DNA of 64,000 nt from Dyella jiangningensis (GCF_003264855.1 NZ_NFZS01000004.1:868001-932000); one strand, 5' to 3'. Positions 47,399 to 56,230 are shown, numbered from the stretch's first letter. The notes: generated by a model not told the origin, from the letters alone. Made by a program: numbers and translations.

Positions 47399-47648
47399 GT
47401 AGGAGCGCACCCTGTGCACGACCGCAGCGTGGCGATGTAACTCGCTCAACGCAAATCGCGAACACCGCCCATTGAGGCAACCATGCCAGTGCGCTGTGCT
47501 CGCGAGGGCACTACCTACGACCTACACTCTGTAGGAGCGCACCCAGTGCGCGACCGCAGCGTGCGGCGGACCTCATCCTGCACCATCGCGACCACCGCCA
47601 ACTGAAACAACCATGCCAATCCGCGGTCGCGCACTAGGTGCGCTCCTA
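47399..47648. repeat. cluster of three GTAG-type REPs inside the IS30 remnant
   Basis: Copies at 47399-47422 (plus), 47531-47554 (plus) and 47626-47648 (minus). They occupy the space where the transposase catalytic domain would be. The last two form an inverted pair. Confidence 0.8.
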
Positions 47649-47756
47649 AAAAATAGCGAACGGCGGCTTTTAGCTCCACGACGCGATGTGCCGCTCCGCG
47701 GCACGAGCCGTCACCCAAACCCCTGTGTGGCGGTGAGGGGTGGTCGACCAGGCCCC

Positions 47757-47918
47757 GCAGGGGTGCCCGACAGCCAGCGCAAGCTCGATGCCATCGCGCG
47801 GGAGATGAACCTGCGTCCACGAGCCACCCTCGACTATCACTGTCCGGCGGAGATGCTCATGCGGGCACTGGGGCGCGATGACCTCGCTCAGGCCATCGAT
47901 GATGCACTTCTAGATTGA
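47757..47918 (+). pseudogene. IS30-family transposase, C-terminal fragment
   Basis: The translation VPDSQRKLDAIAREMNLRPR and ATLDYHCPAEMLMRALG matches the C-terminus of IS30 transposases, where a string like LNxRPRKxLxYxxPxE precedes the stop. The stop codon TGA at 47916-47918 lies inside the right end of the element, as in intact relatives. It is in a different frame from the N-terminal fragment. Confidence 0.78.
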
Positions 47919-47988
47919 CACCGCCCTCCGTACCGCGAAAACCAAGCGCATCGCTACTGATGGCTCGCTACTCTCGCCACTTCAAAAC

Positions 47989-48087
47989 CGCGCACTGGGC
48001 GCTCTGCCCTACGCGCTTGTCCAGCACCGAAATGACGATCATTGAAGACCGCCGCGAACGGCTGTCGCACACAGGGTGCGCTCCTAC
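47989..48087 (-). repeat. two minus-strand GTAG-type REPs
   Basis: A degenerate copy at 47989-48011 and a good copy at 48064-48087. The second overlaps the last codon of the hybrid kinase gene, and its GTAG supplies that gene's TAG stop (48084-48086). Confidence 0.75.
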
Positions 48088-49661
48088 AAGGTAGCAGGGC
48101 CTTCGGGGGCGGAGGCGCTGGCTTCGAGGGCTTCTCGCACCGTGCGCAGCAGCTTGATCGTCGAGATCGGTTTGTCGACCAGGAACAGATGCTCCATCAC
48201 CGGCAGTTCGTCCATGTCCGGTGGCGCATCCGGACGCGCCAGCAGGATCACCGCGCGGCGATAGCCGTGTTCGAACAGCGCCGCCAGCGTGCGCACGCCG
48301 GTGAACAGGTTCATGTCCGCATCCATCACCACGAGATCGGGCACGCCCTGCGCCTCGATCCACTGCAAGGCCGCGGTACCGCTCTGGCTCGCGTGTGCCT
48401 GGTAACCCCACGAATCCAGCGTGTCGACCAGCAGCGACAACTGGCCGGCTTCTTCCACCACCACCAGCACGCGCTCGGCTTCGCCCTGCAGGTCGGCTTC
48501 TTCCTCCACCTCCGCTTCCTGAGGTACTTCCACCAGCGGAATGTAGAGATGGAAACGCGTGCCCTGCCCGGGCTTGCTCTCCACGCGCATCACGCCGCCG
48601 TGCGCCGTGATGATGCGGCGGCAGGAAATCAGGCCCAGGCCGGTGCCGCTCTCCTTGGTCGTGTAGAACGGCTCGAACATGTGCTGCATGGCCTCGTCGT
48701 CCATGCCGGTGCCGGTGTCGGCGACGGTGAGGCAAAGATAGTTGCCTTCGCGCGGCTCCTCTTCCGGTTTGAAGAACGACGTCGGCAGCGTGGTCATCGA
48801 GGTGCGGATCTCCAGGCGGCCACCCGAAGGCATGGCCTGGATCGCGTTGAGGCTCAGGTTGAGCAGGCACTGCTGCAGTTCGGTGTGGTTGCCGTCGAAG
48901 GTGAGGTCGGGATCATCGCATGCCATGCCCAGCGCGACGCCGCGCGGCACGCTGCCCTGCAGCAGCAGGTTGAGTGCGTCGAGCAGCGCGCCGACGCGAA
49001 CCTGTTCCGCACGTCGCGCGCCGCGCGCGAACGAGAGCATGGATTGCACCATGTCCAGGCCGCGCTTGCCGCAATCGCGCACGAGACGCCCCAGGCGCGC
49101 GAGGCGCGGATCGTCCTGGTAGTCCTGCAGGCTGTCGCCCGCGAGCAGCAGCGGTTGCAGCAGGTTGCGCAAATCGTGACTGAGCCCGCCCGCGAGCATC
49201 GCCAGGCTCTCGAAGCGCTGTGCGCGGATCAGCTCGGTTTCCGCACGACGACGTGCACGCTGCGCTTCGGCCTCGCGCAGCGCGCGTCGCACGGCTGACG
49301 CCAGGCGAGCCGGATTCTGCTTGAGGATGTAGTCGGTCGCGCCATTGCGCAGCGCCTCGATGGCGGCTTCCTCGCCCAGCGTGGCCGACACGAAGATGAA
49401 GGGAAGATCCTGGTCGCGTTCGCGCAATAGATCGAGCGCACGCTCGCCAGAGAAGCCGGGCATGCTGAGATCCGACAGCACGATGTGCGGACGGAACCTG
49501 TCCAGCGCGTCCACGTAGGCGCGCTCCTCGTCCACCAGGTGCACGTCGTAGTCGATCGCATCGGCATCCAGTTCGGACAGCACGAGCTCGGCATCGAGCT
49601 GGTTGTCCTCGATCTGCAGGATCCGGATTTTGGGCAAGGCCCACTGTTGCCTGTCCGCCAT
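48084..49661 (-). CDS. hybrid receiver-histidine kinase-receiver protein
   Basis: A 525-residue soluble signalling protein. Receiver 1 (about 10-125) has phosphorylation site Asp64 (VLSDLSMPG). The kinase core follows, with LSHDLRNLLQPLLLAG (H-box), NLSLNAIQAMPSGG (N-box), DTGTGM and GTGLGLISCRR. A short acidic linker leads to receiver 2 (about 400-510): its VVMDADMN aspartate and VDKP lysine are present, but the acidic pair that binds magnesium reads EE rather than DD. The start ATG at 49661 has GGAG upstream. It lies 41 bases after the response-regulator gene. No membrane segment is seen, so its input probably comes through receiver 1. Confidence 0.9.
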   Translation of the reverse strand: MADRQQWALPKIRILQIEDNQLDAELVLSELDADAIDYDVHLVDEERAYVDALDRFRPHIVLSDLSMPGFSGERALDLLRERDQDLPFIFVSATLGEEAAIEALRNGATDYILKQNPARLASAVRRALREAEAQRARRRAETELIRAQRFESLAMLAGGLSHDLRNLLQPLLLAGDSLQDYQDDPRLARLGRLVRDCGKRGLDMVQSMLSFARGARRAEQVRVGALLDALNLLLQGSVPRGVALGMACDDPDLTFDGNHTELQQCLLNLSLNAIQAMPSGGRLEIRTSMTTLPTSFFKPEEEPREGNYLCLTVADTGTGMDDEAMQHMFEPFYTTKESGTGLGLISCRRIITAHGGVMRVESKPGQGTRFHLYIPLVEVPQEAEVEEEADLQGEAERVLVVVEEAGQLSLLVDTLDSWGYQAHASQSGTAALQWIEAQGVPDLVVMDADMNLFTGVRTLAALFEHGYRRAVILLARPDAPPDMDELPVMEHLFLVDKPISTIKLLRTVREALEASASAPEGPATL

Positions 49662-49702
49662 TTGCAACTCCGTCGTGGGCTCCCTGCCCGCGTCGATCGG
49701 GA

Positions 49703-50143
49703 TTATTCCGGCGCCTGGTTGAGCACGGCCCAGAACTGTCCCAGCGTGCGCACCGCGTCGAAGAACTGATCCACATCGACGGGCTTGATCACATACGCAT
49801 TCGCGCCGATGTCCCAGCTGCGCGCCAGGTCGCTTTCCTCGCGGGACGAGGAGAGGATCACCACGGGCACGCGGCGGAAACGGTCATCCGCACGCAACTG
49901 CGTGAGCACTTCCAGGCCGCCCATGCGCGGCATCTTGATGTCCAGCAGCACCACCGCGGGATCGACCGGATCGCGTCCGGCCCACTCGCCACGGCAATAA
50001 AGATAGTCGAGGCAATCCACGCCGTCTTCGAGATGCACCACGGGATTGGCAAGGTTGGCGCCGGCCAGCGCATCCATGGCCATTTCGGCGTCCGCGAGGC
50101 TGTCCTCGACGAGAAGGATGGTTCGGATGTCGCGCTGATTCAT
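49703..50143 (-). CDS. single-domain response regulator
   Basis: A 146-residue stand-alone receiver. Glu13/Asp14 form the acidic pocket, Asp68 (VVLLDIKMPRMGG) is the phosphorylation site, and SSS and the lysine of VIKPVD complete the site. The longer loop between helix 2 and strand 3 resembles the Rcp1-type regulators that partner phytochrome-like kinases. With no output domain it probably shuttles phosphate between the membrane kinase, whose gene it overlaps by 4 bases (50140-50143), and the downstream hybrid protein. Confidence 0.9.
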   Translation of the reverse strand: MNQRDIRTILLVEDSLADAEMAMDALAGANLANPVVHLEDGVDCLDYLYCRGEWAGRDPVDPAVVLLDIKMPRMGGLEVLTQLRADDRFRRVPVVILSSSREESDLARSWDIGANAYVIKPVDVDQFFDAVRTLGQFWAVLNQAPE

Positions 50144-51990
50144 AACCGCCTCTGCGCAAAGCTCTCTGCCAGGTCGGACGAAGGCAGGGTGAAGTGGAAA
50201 CGGGCGCCCACGCCGGGCTGCGCGTCAGCCCATACACGCCCACCGTGGCGCGTCACGATGCGTCGCACGTTGGCAAGGCCGATGCCGTTGCCGGGGAACT
50301 CTGAAGCGCGATGCAGACGCTGGAACACGCCGAACAGCTTGCCAGCATACTGCATGTCGAAGCCCGCGCCGTTATCGCTGATGGTGAACTCGTAGCTGCC
50401 GTCGCGGTTGCGCTGCACGTCGACGTCGATGCGCGCCACCTCGCGCTTGCCGGTGTACTTCACCGCGTTGCCAAGCAGGTTCTGCCATACCGTGCGCAGC
50501 ATGTTCTCGTCGCCGATGACGATGGGCAGCGGCGCGATCGACCACACGATGTGCCGCCCCTGCGCATCGGTTTCCGCCAGCGCGCGCGCCTCGTCCACCA
50601 GCGACTGCATGTCGACCGGCTGCAGGCGCAGCGCGCCGCGGCCCAGGCGCGAAAACACCAGCAGGTCCTCGATCAGCAGGGCCATGCGCCGCGCGGCATC
50701 GTTGATCACTTCGATGTAGTGGCGCGTGCGTTCGTCGGCGGCCTCGCCCAGGTGTTGCTGCAGCTTGCCGGCGAAGCCGCTGATGTGGCGCAGCGGCGCG
50801 CGAAGGTCATGCGACACCGAGTAACTGAAGGCTTCCAGTTCGCGGTTAACGTCGGACACCTGCTCGATCTTGCCTTCGAGCTGGCGATTGAGCTCCTTCA
50901 CCTGCTGCTCGACCAGCGCACGCGCGGTGACGTCGCTGAGCGTGAGCAGCAGCACGGGATCACCGCCGTCGTCCTGCTCGAGTCGACGCGCATTGATCAC
51001 CACGTGGCGGTCCACGCCGTCCACCGTCCGCTGGATGAGTTCGTAGTCCCACAGTTCGCGATCGAGCAGCAGCACGTCGTTGAGCCGCTGCAGCAGTGCG
51101 CTGTCGCTCCAGGCGCCGTCGCCGATCTCGGTCAGCGGCATGGACTGGCGAAAATCCGGCGGCAGGCCGTACAGCTCGCCGAACGCGGCATTGACCAGCA
51201 GCGTGCCCAGGCCGGCGTCGAGCAGCGCGATAGGTTCGCGCACCGCCTGCACGATGAGCTGCGAGCGTTGCACGGCCTGCCCCTCGCGCTCCTCAGCGCG
51301 CAGGCGGCGACTGATCTGGCGCTCGGACACCACCACCACGATGGCCAGCAGCAGGATCTGCGCGATGGCCGTGATGCTCAGGGCGAGACTGCTGTTGAAC
51401 GATTCGCGCTGCGCCTCGTCGCGTCGCTCCAGCAGCGTGTTGTTCTCGTTGCGCACGACGCCGTCGATGAGGTCGTCCATCTTGAACAGCGTGCCCGAGT
51501 CGCGCATCGCCTCGGCGGCGCCCCGATCGTCGCCGCGCTCGTGGCGAAGGATGGCCTGGCCGGTGAGCGCCAGGCGCCCGTTGACCACCGAGGTCAGCGA
51601 GCCGATCAGGGACTGCTGGTCCGGGTTGTCGCGCGTCATCTCCCGCAGCTGGGACAGGAGACCCGGCACCTCGTGGCTGGCCCGCTCGGCGCGCATGCGC
51701 ACCTGCGGGTCGGTGTCGCCATTGATGAGGCGGTAGATCGATGCCTCGCCATCGCGTGTGACATACGCGATGCGATACGTCAGCGACTTCACCTCGGACG
51801 AGTGGGTGACGCGCTCATTCGCCTCGATGGCTTCGCCAGCGCCGCTGCGGGTCACGATGTACGGCAGCGCCACGATCACCAGCACGGCGGCCAGGAGGCC
51901 GCCGAGCCGCCAGCGCATGGCCATGCGGTCCTTCAAGACCGGCCGGAGCGTCGACGCCAGTTTCCAGGATGAGCGCAACATGGACGGCAT
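50140..51990 (-). CDS. membrane sensor histidine kinase (CHASE3-like, PAS)
   Basis: A 616-residue kinase. A first membrane segment lies near residues 28-48 (LGGLLAAVLVIVALPYIV) and a second near 205-225 (AIAQILLLAIVVVVSE). The helical periplasmic part between them resembles CHASE3. A PAS domain (about 245-365) precedes a coiled coil and the phospho-acceptor block FSYSVSHDLRAPLRHISGF, then the ATP-binding block NLLGNAVKYT, DNGAGFD and GNGIGLANVRRI. The HisKA/HATPase type resembles phytochrome-like kinases. The ATG at 51990 is the upstream choice; ATG at 51981 is possible. It overlaps the regulator gene by 4 bases. Confidence 0.9.
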   Translation of the reverse strand: MPSMLRSSWKLASTLRPVLKDRMAMRWRLGGLLAAVLVIVALPYIVTRSGAGEAIEANERVTHSSEVKSLTYRIAYVTRDGEASIYRLINGDTDPQVRMRAERASHEVPGLLSQLREMTRDNPDQQSLIGSLTSVVNGRLALTGQAILRHERGDDRGAAEAMRDSGTLFKMDDLIDGVVRNENNTLLERRDEAQRESFNSSLALSITAIAQILLLAIVVVVSERQISRRLRAEEREGQAVQRSQLIVQAVREPIALLDAGLGTLLVNAAFGELYGLPPDFRQSMPLTEIGDGAWSDSALLQRLNDVLLLDRELWDYELIQRTVDGVDRHVVINARRLEQDDGGDPVLLLTLSDVTARALVEQQVKELNRQLEGKIEQVSDVNRELEAFSYSVSHDLRAPLRHISGFAGKLQQHLGEAADERTRHYIEVINDAARRMALLIEDLLVFSRLGRGALRLQPVDMQSLVDEARALAETDAQGRHIVWSIAPLPIVIGDENMLRTVWQNLLGNAVKYTGKREVARIDVDVQRNRDGSYEFTISDNGAGFDMQYAGKLFGVFQRLHRASEFPGNGIGLANVRRIVTRHGGRVWADAQPGVGARFHFTLPSSDLAESFAQRRL

Positions 51991-52061
51991 GGTTGCAGAA
52001 TCGCCCGGATGATTACCACCGTCCCCGCGAGGTTTTTACTAAGTCTTTGGTAGGGGACAGT

Positions 52062-54410
52062 CTAGCGCCGCTCAGCCGAGCTCATCGACGTGGGACGCGC
52101 ATCGGGCTGGCTTCCCCACGAACGATTCGGCTCGGCCTGCATGGTGAAGTGCAGCTCGCCGCCGGCCACGATCTCGCCATGGCGCAGGAACACCCGGTCC
52201 AGCGGCTTGCCGTTGAGGGTCACGCTGCCCACGTAGGGGTGCTTGTCGTCCAGCGGCGCCGCGCTCACGGTGAAGGTCTTGCCGTTGCCGAGGTGCAGCG
52301 TGGCGCGCTTCACGAACGGGCGCCCGATGGCGTACTCGTCGCTGGCCGGGGTCACCGGGTAGAAGCCCAGCGCGGTGAAGATGTACCAGGCCGACATCTG
52401 GCCCAGGTCGTCGTTGCCGGCCAGGCCGTCCGGTCGCGCGGCGTACTGGCTGTCCATGATCTGCTTGAGGCGCTTCTGGGTCTGCCAGGGCGCACCGGCA
52501 TAGTCGTACAGGTAGGCCAGGTGATGGCTGGGCTCGTTGCCGTGCGCGTACCAGCCGATCAGGCCGGTGATGTCCTCCACGTGGGCGAAGCGGGCCGGAT
52601 CCACCTTGGCCTCGAACACGCTGTCCAGCTTGGTGACGAAGGCCTGGTCGCCGCCCATCGCCTTCACCAGCGCCGCCACGTCCTGCGGCACGTACCAGGA
52701 GTACTGCCAGGCGTTGCCTTCGGTGTAGTCGGTACCGTAGCCGGCGGCATCCGGATCGAACGGCTCGCGGAACGTGCCGTCGGTCTTGCGTGCGCGCATG
52801 AAGCCGGTCTTGGGGTCGTAGGCGTTACGCCAGTTGCCGGCGCGCTTGTCGAAGGTGGCGGCGATGTCCTGCTTGCCCATGGCCTTGGCCATCTGCGCCA
52901 GCGACCAGTCGTCGTAGGCGTATTCCAGCGTCTTGGAGGCGCCCTCCGGCTCTTTGTCGATCGGCACGTAACCGAGCTTCATGTAGTCGCCCAGGCCGCC
53001 GTAGGGCGCGTAGGTGGCGCTGGCCACCATGGCCTTGAGGCCGGCTTCCGCATCGAAGCCGCGCACGCCCTTGATGTAGGCGTCGGCGATCACCGGCACG
53101 GCGTGGTAGCCGATCATGCACCACGTTTCCAGGCCCTGGTAGGCCCACACCGGCAGGATGCCGAACGGGCTGGTTTCGCGCGCGGCGATCAGCGAGCGGA
53201 TGAAGTCGGTGCTGCGCTCAGGCATCAGCAACACGACCAGCGGCTGCTGCGCGCGGTACACGTCCCACAGCGACCAGGTGGAGTGGAATTCGAACTTGCC
53301 GTTCTTGTCGACCGCCTCGTGCACGGCGCCGTCGGGGCCGCGGAACTGGCCGTTGACGTCCATGCTGAGCGTCGGCGACAGCAGCGCGTGGTACAGCGAG
53401 GTGTAGAAGCTGGTGCGGTCCTGCTTGGGCGCATCGATCTCGATCGAAGCGAGCGCCTTGTCCCAGTCGGCGCGTGCTTCGGCGCGGCGGGCATCGAAGT
53501 CCCAGCCCTTGCCTTCGGCATCGAGGTTGGCGATGGCGTTGGCTTCGCTCACCGGCGAAATCGCCACCTTCACGCCCAACGGCTGCTTGAGCGCGCCGAA
53601 GTCGAACACGCCAACCAGTGCGCGGCCTTCCAGCGCGTCGTGGTCTTCCGGCTGGTAACCCGGTCCCTTGAAGCCCTTGTACGGCACGTCGGTCTCGCGG
53701 CTGTACAGCGTGCGCGAGGCCAGCGGCTGCGAGAAGCGCATGGCGAAGCACAGCTCGCGACCCGGCGCCCAGCCGCGCGTGGTGCGGCAACCGGTGACGG
53801 TGCCGTCGTCATGCACGCGCAGATGCGACCACAGCACCTTGCCCGGGTAGTCGTAGATGCTCGGACGCAGGTCGAGCAGCAGGTGCGCCGGCTTGCCCGC
53901 CGGGAAGGTATAGCGATGCCAGCCGATGCGGCGCCCGGCGGTGAGTTCGGCGCGCACGCCGTAGTCGCTCAGCGTCACCGCGTAATAGCCGGCCTGCACT
54001 ACTTCGGTGTTGTGGTTGAAGCGCGAGCGATAACCGCTGCCTGGCTGGGCTGCATCACCCGGGTCGAGCTTCACGTCGCCGGCAATCGGCATCACCAGCA
54101 CATCGCCGAGGTCCGAATGACCGGAGCCGGAGAAATGCGTATGCGAGAAACCGAGCAGGCTGCTGTCGCCGTACTGGTAGCCGGCCGCCCACTTGTAGGC
54201 GTGCTTGAAATCCGGCATGGCCGTGTCCGGCGACAGCTGGATCATGCCGAAGGGCACCGTGGCGCCCGGGAAGGTATGGCCATCGCCACCCGTGCCGATG
54301 CGCGGGTCGACATCCACCGCGTGACCCGTCGTCGCCGCTGCCGCCAGGCCGGGCAACAGGGAAAGGGCCAGCATGGCCGGAAGCCACGAACGGGACGGGA
54401 GACGAGCCAT
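52062..54410 (-). CDS. GH92 alpha-1,2-mannosidase, Sec-exported
   Basis: A 782-residue calcium-dependent exo-alpha-mannosidase of family GH92. The signal peptide is MARLPSRSWLPAMLALSLLPGLAAA. The family opening DVDPRIGTGGDGHTFPGATVPFGMIQLSPDT is followed by GFSHTHFSGSGHSDLGDVLVMP. In the catalytic domain, HGNEPSHHLAYLYDYAG and GNDDLGQMSAWYIFTALGFYPV carry the acidic residues. It would remove alpha-linked mannose from high-mannose N-glycans in the periplasm. It is the last glycosidase of a glk-GH29-GH92 set, and the sensor kinase gene follows 71 bases later. Confidence 0.93.
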   Translation of the reverse strand: MARLPSRSWLPAMLALSLLPGLAAAATTGHAVDVDPRIGTGGDGHTFPGATVPFGMIQLSPDTAMPDFKHAYKWAAGYQYGDSSLLGFSHTHFSGSGHSDLGDVLVMPIAGDVKLDPGDAAQPGSGYRSRFNHNTEVVQAGYYAVTLSDYGVRAELTAGRRIGWHRYTFPAGKPAHLLLDLRPSIYDYPGKVLWSHLRVHDDGTVTGCRTTRGWAPGRELCFAMRFSQPLASRTLYSRETDVPYKGFKGPGYQPEDHDALEGRALVGVFDFGALKQPLGVKVAISPVSEANAIANLDAEGKGWDFDARRAEARADWDKALASIEIDAPKQDRTSFYTSLYHALLSPTLSMDVNGQFRGPDGAVHEAVDKNGKFEFHSTWSLWDVYRAQQPLVVLLMPERSTDFIRSLIAARETSPFGILPVWAYQGLETWCMIGYHAVPVIADAYIKGVRGFDAEAGLKAMVASATYAPYGGLGDYMKLGYVPIDKEPEGASKTLEYAYDDWSLAQMAKAMGKQDIAATFDKRAGNWRNAYDPKTGFMRARKTDGTFREPFDPDAAGYGTDYTEGNAWQYSWYVPQDVAALVKAMGGDQAFVTKLDSVFEAKVDPARFAHVEDITGLIGWYAHGNEPSHHLAYLYDYAGAPWQTQKRLKQIMDSQYAARPDGLAGNDDLGQMSAWYIFTALGFYPVTPASDEYAIGRPFVKRATLHLGNGKTFTVSAAPLDDKHPYVGSVTLNGKPLDRVFLRHGEIVAGGELHFTMQAEPNRSWGSQPDARPTSMSSAERR

Positions 54411-54426
54411 CGGATACCCCAGCGCC

Positions 54427-54448
54427 AGATTTAGATCGTTTGAAATCT
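54427..54448. promoter_or_regulatory. candidate operator upstream of GH92
   Basis: AGATTT (54427-54432) and AAATCT (54443-54448) form an inverted repeat around a central CG; 8 of 11 half-site positions are symmetric. It sits 17 bases upstream of the GH92 start, where a LacI-type repressor could act. A related string, TTAGATCG, occurs upstream of glk near 57500. Confidence 0.35.
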
Positions 54449-54525
54449 AGCAGCGTCCACGCCGTCGTGCACGCTGCAATGCGTGGGTTCCGTCACGAGG
54501 CGAAGGCGGGCCGCCCTGCACCCGG

Positions 54526-56175
54526 TCAGTGCTTGGCCAGTGCAATGCGATAGGCATACGCATGCGCGCCGGATGGCTGCTTCGGCAGCGTCAGGTGCAG
54601 GCCATCGGATTGCTGCTTGAACGCGATCGGCTTGCCCGTGGAAAGCATCGTCACCGAAGCGACTTTCGTACCGGCATCGATCGAATGGATGACCGCCTGT
54701 CCGCTTGCCGGCCACTCCAGCTCGATCGCATAGAGCGCGTCGCCCTTGGTGGTGAAGCGGAAGTCCTCGGCCGTGTACGGCTTGGTCTTGGTGTCCTGCA
54801 TGGTGCCGGCCGCGACTTCGGTCGGGCCTTCGCCAAAGCGATGCCACGGCCGGGTGCCGTAGATCGCCTCGCCGTTCGCATGCAGCCATTGCCCCACGGA
54901 CTGCAGGATGCCGCGCGCCTCGTCGGGAATGGTGCCGTCGGCCTTCGGCCCGACGTTGAGCAGCAGGTTGCCGTTCTTGCTTACCACGTCGGCGAGCAGT
55001 TGCACGATCTCGTCGGGCGACTTGTAGGTGTCGCCTTCCGCATAACCCCACGAATCGGGACTCACCGACGTCTCGGTCTGCCACGGCTGTTCGCGGATAC
55101 CCGCCGCCTGCCCGCGCTCGATATTGAGCGTGCCGGTGCCCGGACGCATGTCGTTCAACTTGTAGTTGAGCACCACGCCTTGCTGGCGCGCTGCTGCCTG
55201 GTTGTAGAAGAACGCGGCGAACTCGGCGAGCGGACCGCGGAAGCGCGGCTGGCCGATCCACCAGTCGAAGTACATCAGGTCCGGATGGTAGTCCTGCACG
55301 ATTTCCGCGGAGCGCGCCAACCAGTCGGCGAGATACGCATCGGACACGAAGGTCCAGTCGACTTCCTGCCCGTCCTCGCCCTTAGCCGAAACGAGGCGGT
55401 GCGCCGGCCCGTACAGCGCGGCATAGCGCGGATCGTTGACGTCCGAGTCGAAGGTGCGGCCGTACTCGTAGAACCAGTCGTGCTCGGCGCGGTGCGACGA
55501 CAGGCCCAGCTTCATGCCTTGCCCGCGTATCGCCTTGGCGAGCTCGCCGATCACGTCGCGGTGCGGGCCCATCTTCACCGCGGTCCAGTCCGACAGCTTG
55601 GAGTCGTACATGGCGAAGCCGTCGTGATGTTCCGCCACCGGCACCACGTAGCGCGCGCCCGCGTCGTGGAACAGCTTCGCCCACGCCTGCGGGTCGAAGT
55701 GCTCGGCCTTGAACATCGGGATCAGGTCCTTGTATCCCACCTTGGGCATGGGCCCGTAGGTGGCGAGCTGGTGGCGATAGCGATCGGAGTTTTCGCCCTC
55801 GCGCTCGTACATGTGCCGCGGATACCACTCGCCCTTGAACGCCGGCACCGAGTACACGCCCCAGTGCACGAAGATGCCGAACTTGGCGTCCCGATACCAA
55901 TCGGGCGTGCGATACGCGGTCAGCGTCTGCCAGTCGGGTTGCATCGGCCCCTGCCACGCGACCTTCTCTGTCTGCGCGAGGATCTCGTGGCGCGCCGCAT
56001 CATAAGGACGATTGGCCGCCACCCACTGTTGCTCGATCGTTGCCGCATCGGGTGGCGTAACCGTCGTCGGCTGTTCGGCCGCGGCGACCGTGCCTGCGCC
56101 GAAGGCCAGGCCCACGCACGCGCTGAGAACCAGGAGTCGATGGATACGGCACGACGAGTACGTAGACGCTGACAT
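54526..56175 (-). CDS. GH29 alpha-L-fucosidase, exported
   Basis: A 549-residue fucosidase. The signal peptide runs to about residue 35 (VGLAFGAGTVAAA). The barrel opens with WYRDAKFGIFVHWGVYSVPAFKGEWYP, then VPVAEHHDGFAMYDSKLSDW. The likely catalytic nucleophile is the aspartate of DLMYFDWWIG near residue 260. A C-terminal beta domain follows. It would remove alpha-linked fucose, such as core alpha-1,3/1,6-fucose, from glycans. The start ATG at 56175 has AAGGGA at a good distance; ATG at 56181 is closer to it. It lies 55 bases after glk and 115 bases before GH92. Confidence 0.93.
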   Translation of the reverse strand: MSASTYSSCRIHRLLVLSACVGLAFGAGTVAAAEQPTTVTPPDAATIEQQWVAANRPYDAARHEILAQTEKVAWQGPMQPDWQTLTAYRTPDWYRDAKFGIFVHWGVYSVPAFKGEWYPRHMYEREGENSDRYRHQLATYGPMPKVGYKDLIPMFKAEHFDPQAWAKLFHDAGARYVVPVAEHHDGFAMYDSKLSDWTAVKMGPHRDVIGELAKAIRGQGMKLGLSSHRAEHDWFYEYGRTFDSDVNDPRYAALYGPAHRLVSAKGEDGQEVDWTFVSDAYLADWLARSAEIVQDYHPDLMYFDWWIGQPRFRGPLAEFAAFFYNQAAARQQGVVLNYKLNDMRPGTGTLNIERGQAAGIREQPWQTETSVSPDSWGYAEGDTYKSPDEIVQLLADVVSKNGNLLLNVGPKADGTIPDEARGILQSVGQWLHANGEAIYGTRPWHRFGEGPTEVAAGTMQDTKTKPYTAEDFRFTTKGDALYAIELEWPASGQAVIHSIDAGTKVASVTMLSTGKPIAFKQQSDGLHLTLPKQPSGAHAYAYRIALAKH

Positions 56176-56230
56176 TGGCATTCCCTTCAAACCTGCGAGG
56201 TGGATTCGACGACGGGAGGGTGAGACTGTT

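Larger units (their letters stand above)
47089..47925 (+). mobile_element. IS30-family element remnant with both ends kept
   Basis: The left end (47089-47113, beginning GGCGGTCTCTAAC and ending AAGTGCAAC) and the right end (47901-47925, in reverse complement GGCGGTGTCAATC ending AAGTGCATC) match at 18 of 25 positions, which fits IS30-type terminal inverted repeats. Just inside each end are the first and last parts of an IS30 transposase. The element is 837 bases against 1.0-1.2 kb for intact relatives; its middle has been lost and replaced by REPs and other intergenic repeats. It is not functional. Confidence 0.72.
46962..48063. repeat. intergenic repeat island after pilR
   Basis: About 1.1 kb with no intact gene. 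It holds a block at 46990-47085 that matches 11430-11550 (shared TCGCTAGATTGCCGCTTACG and GCGGGCGTTTCGATCTCCTG), an IS30-family remnant (47089-47925), several REPs, and a segment at 47225-47385 that matches 11815-11955, including CGGCTACACCGCAACGCGCC and TGAGGGGCGGGTGCTCGCGA. The two islands therefore share at least two blocks in the same order. Confidence 0.65.

Noticed and set aside
46938-48087. Possible CRISPR array because of repeated 24-base units
   Set aside because: The units are spaced irregularly, occur in both orientations, carry internal hairpins and are scattered over the whole window; this is the REP pattern.
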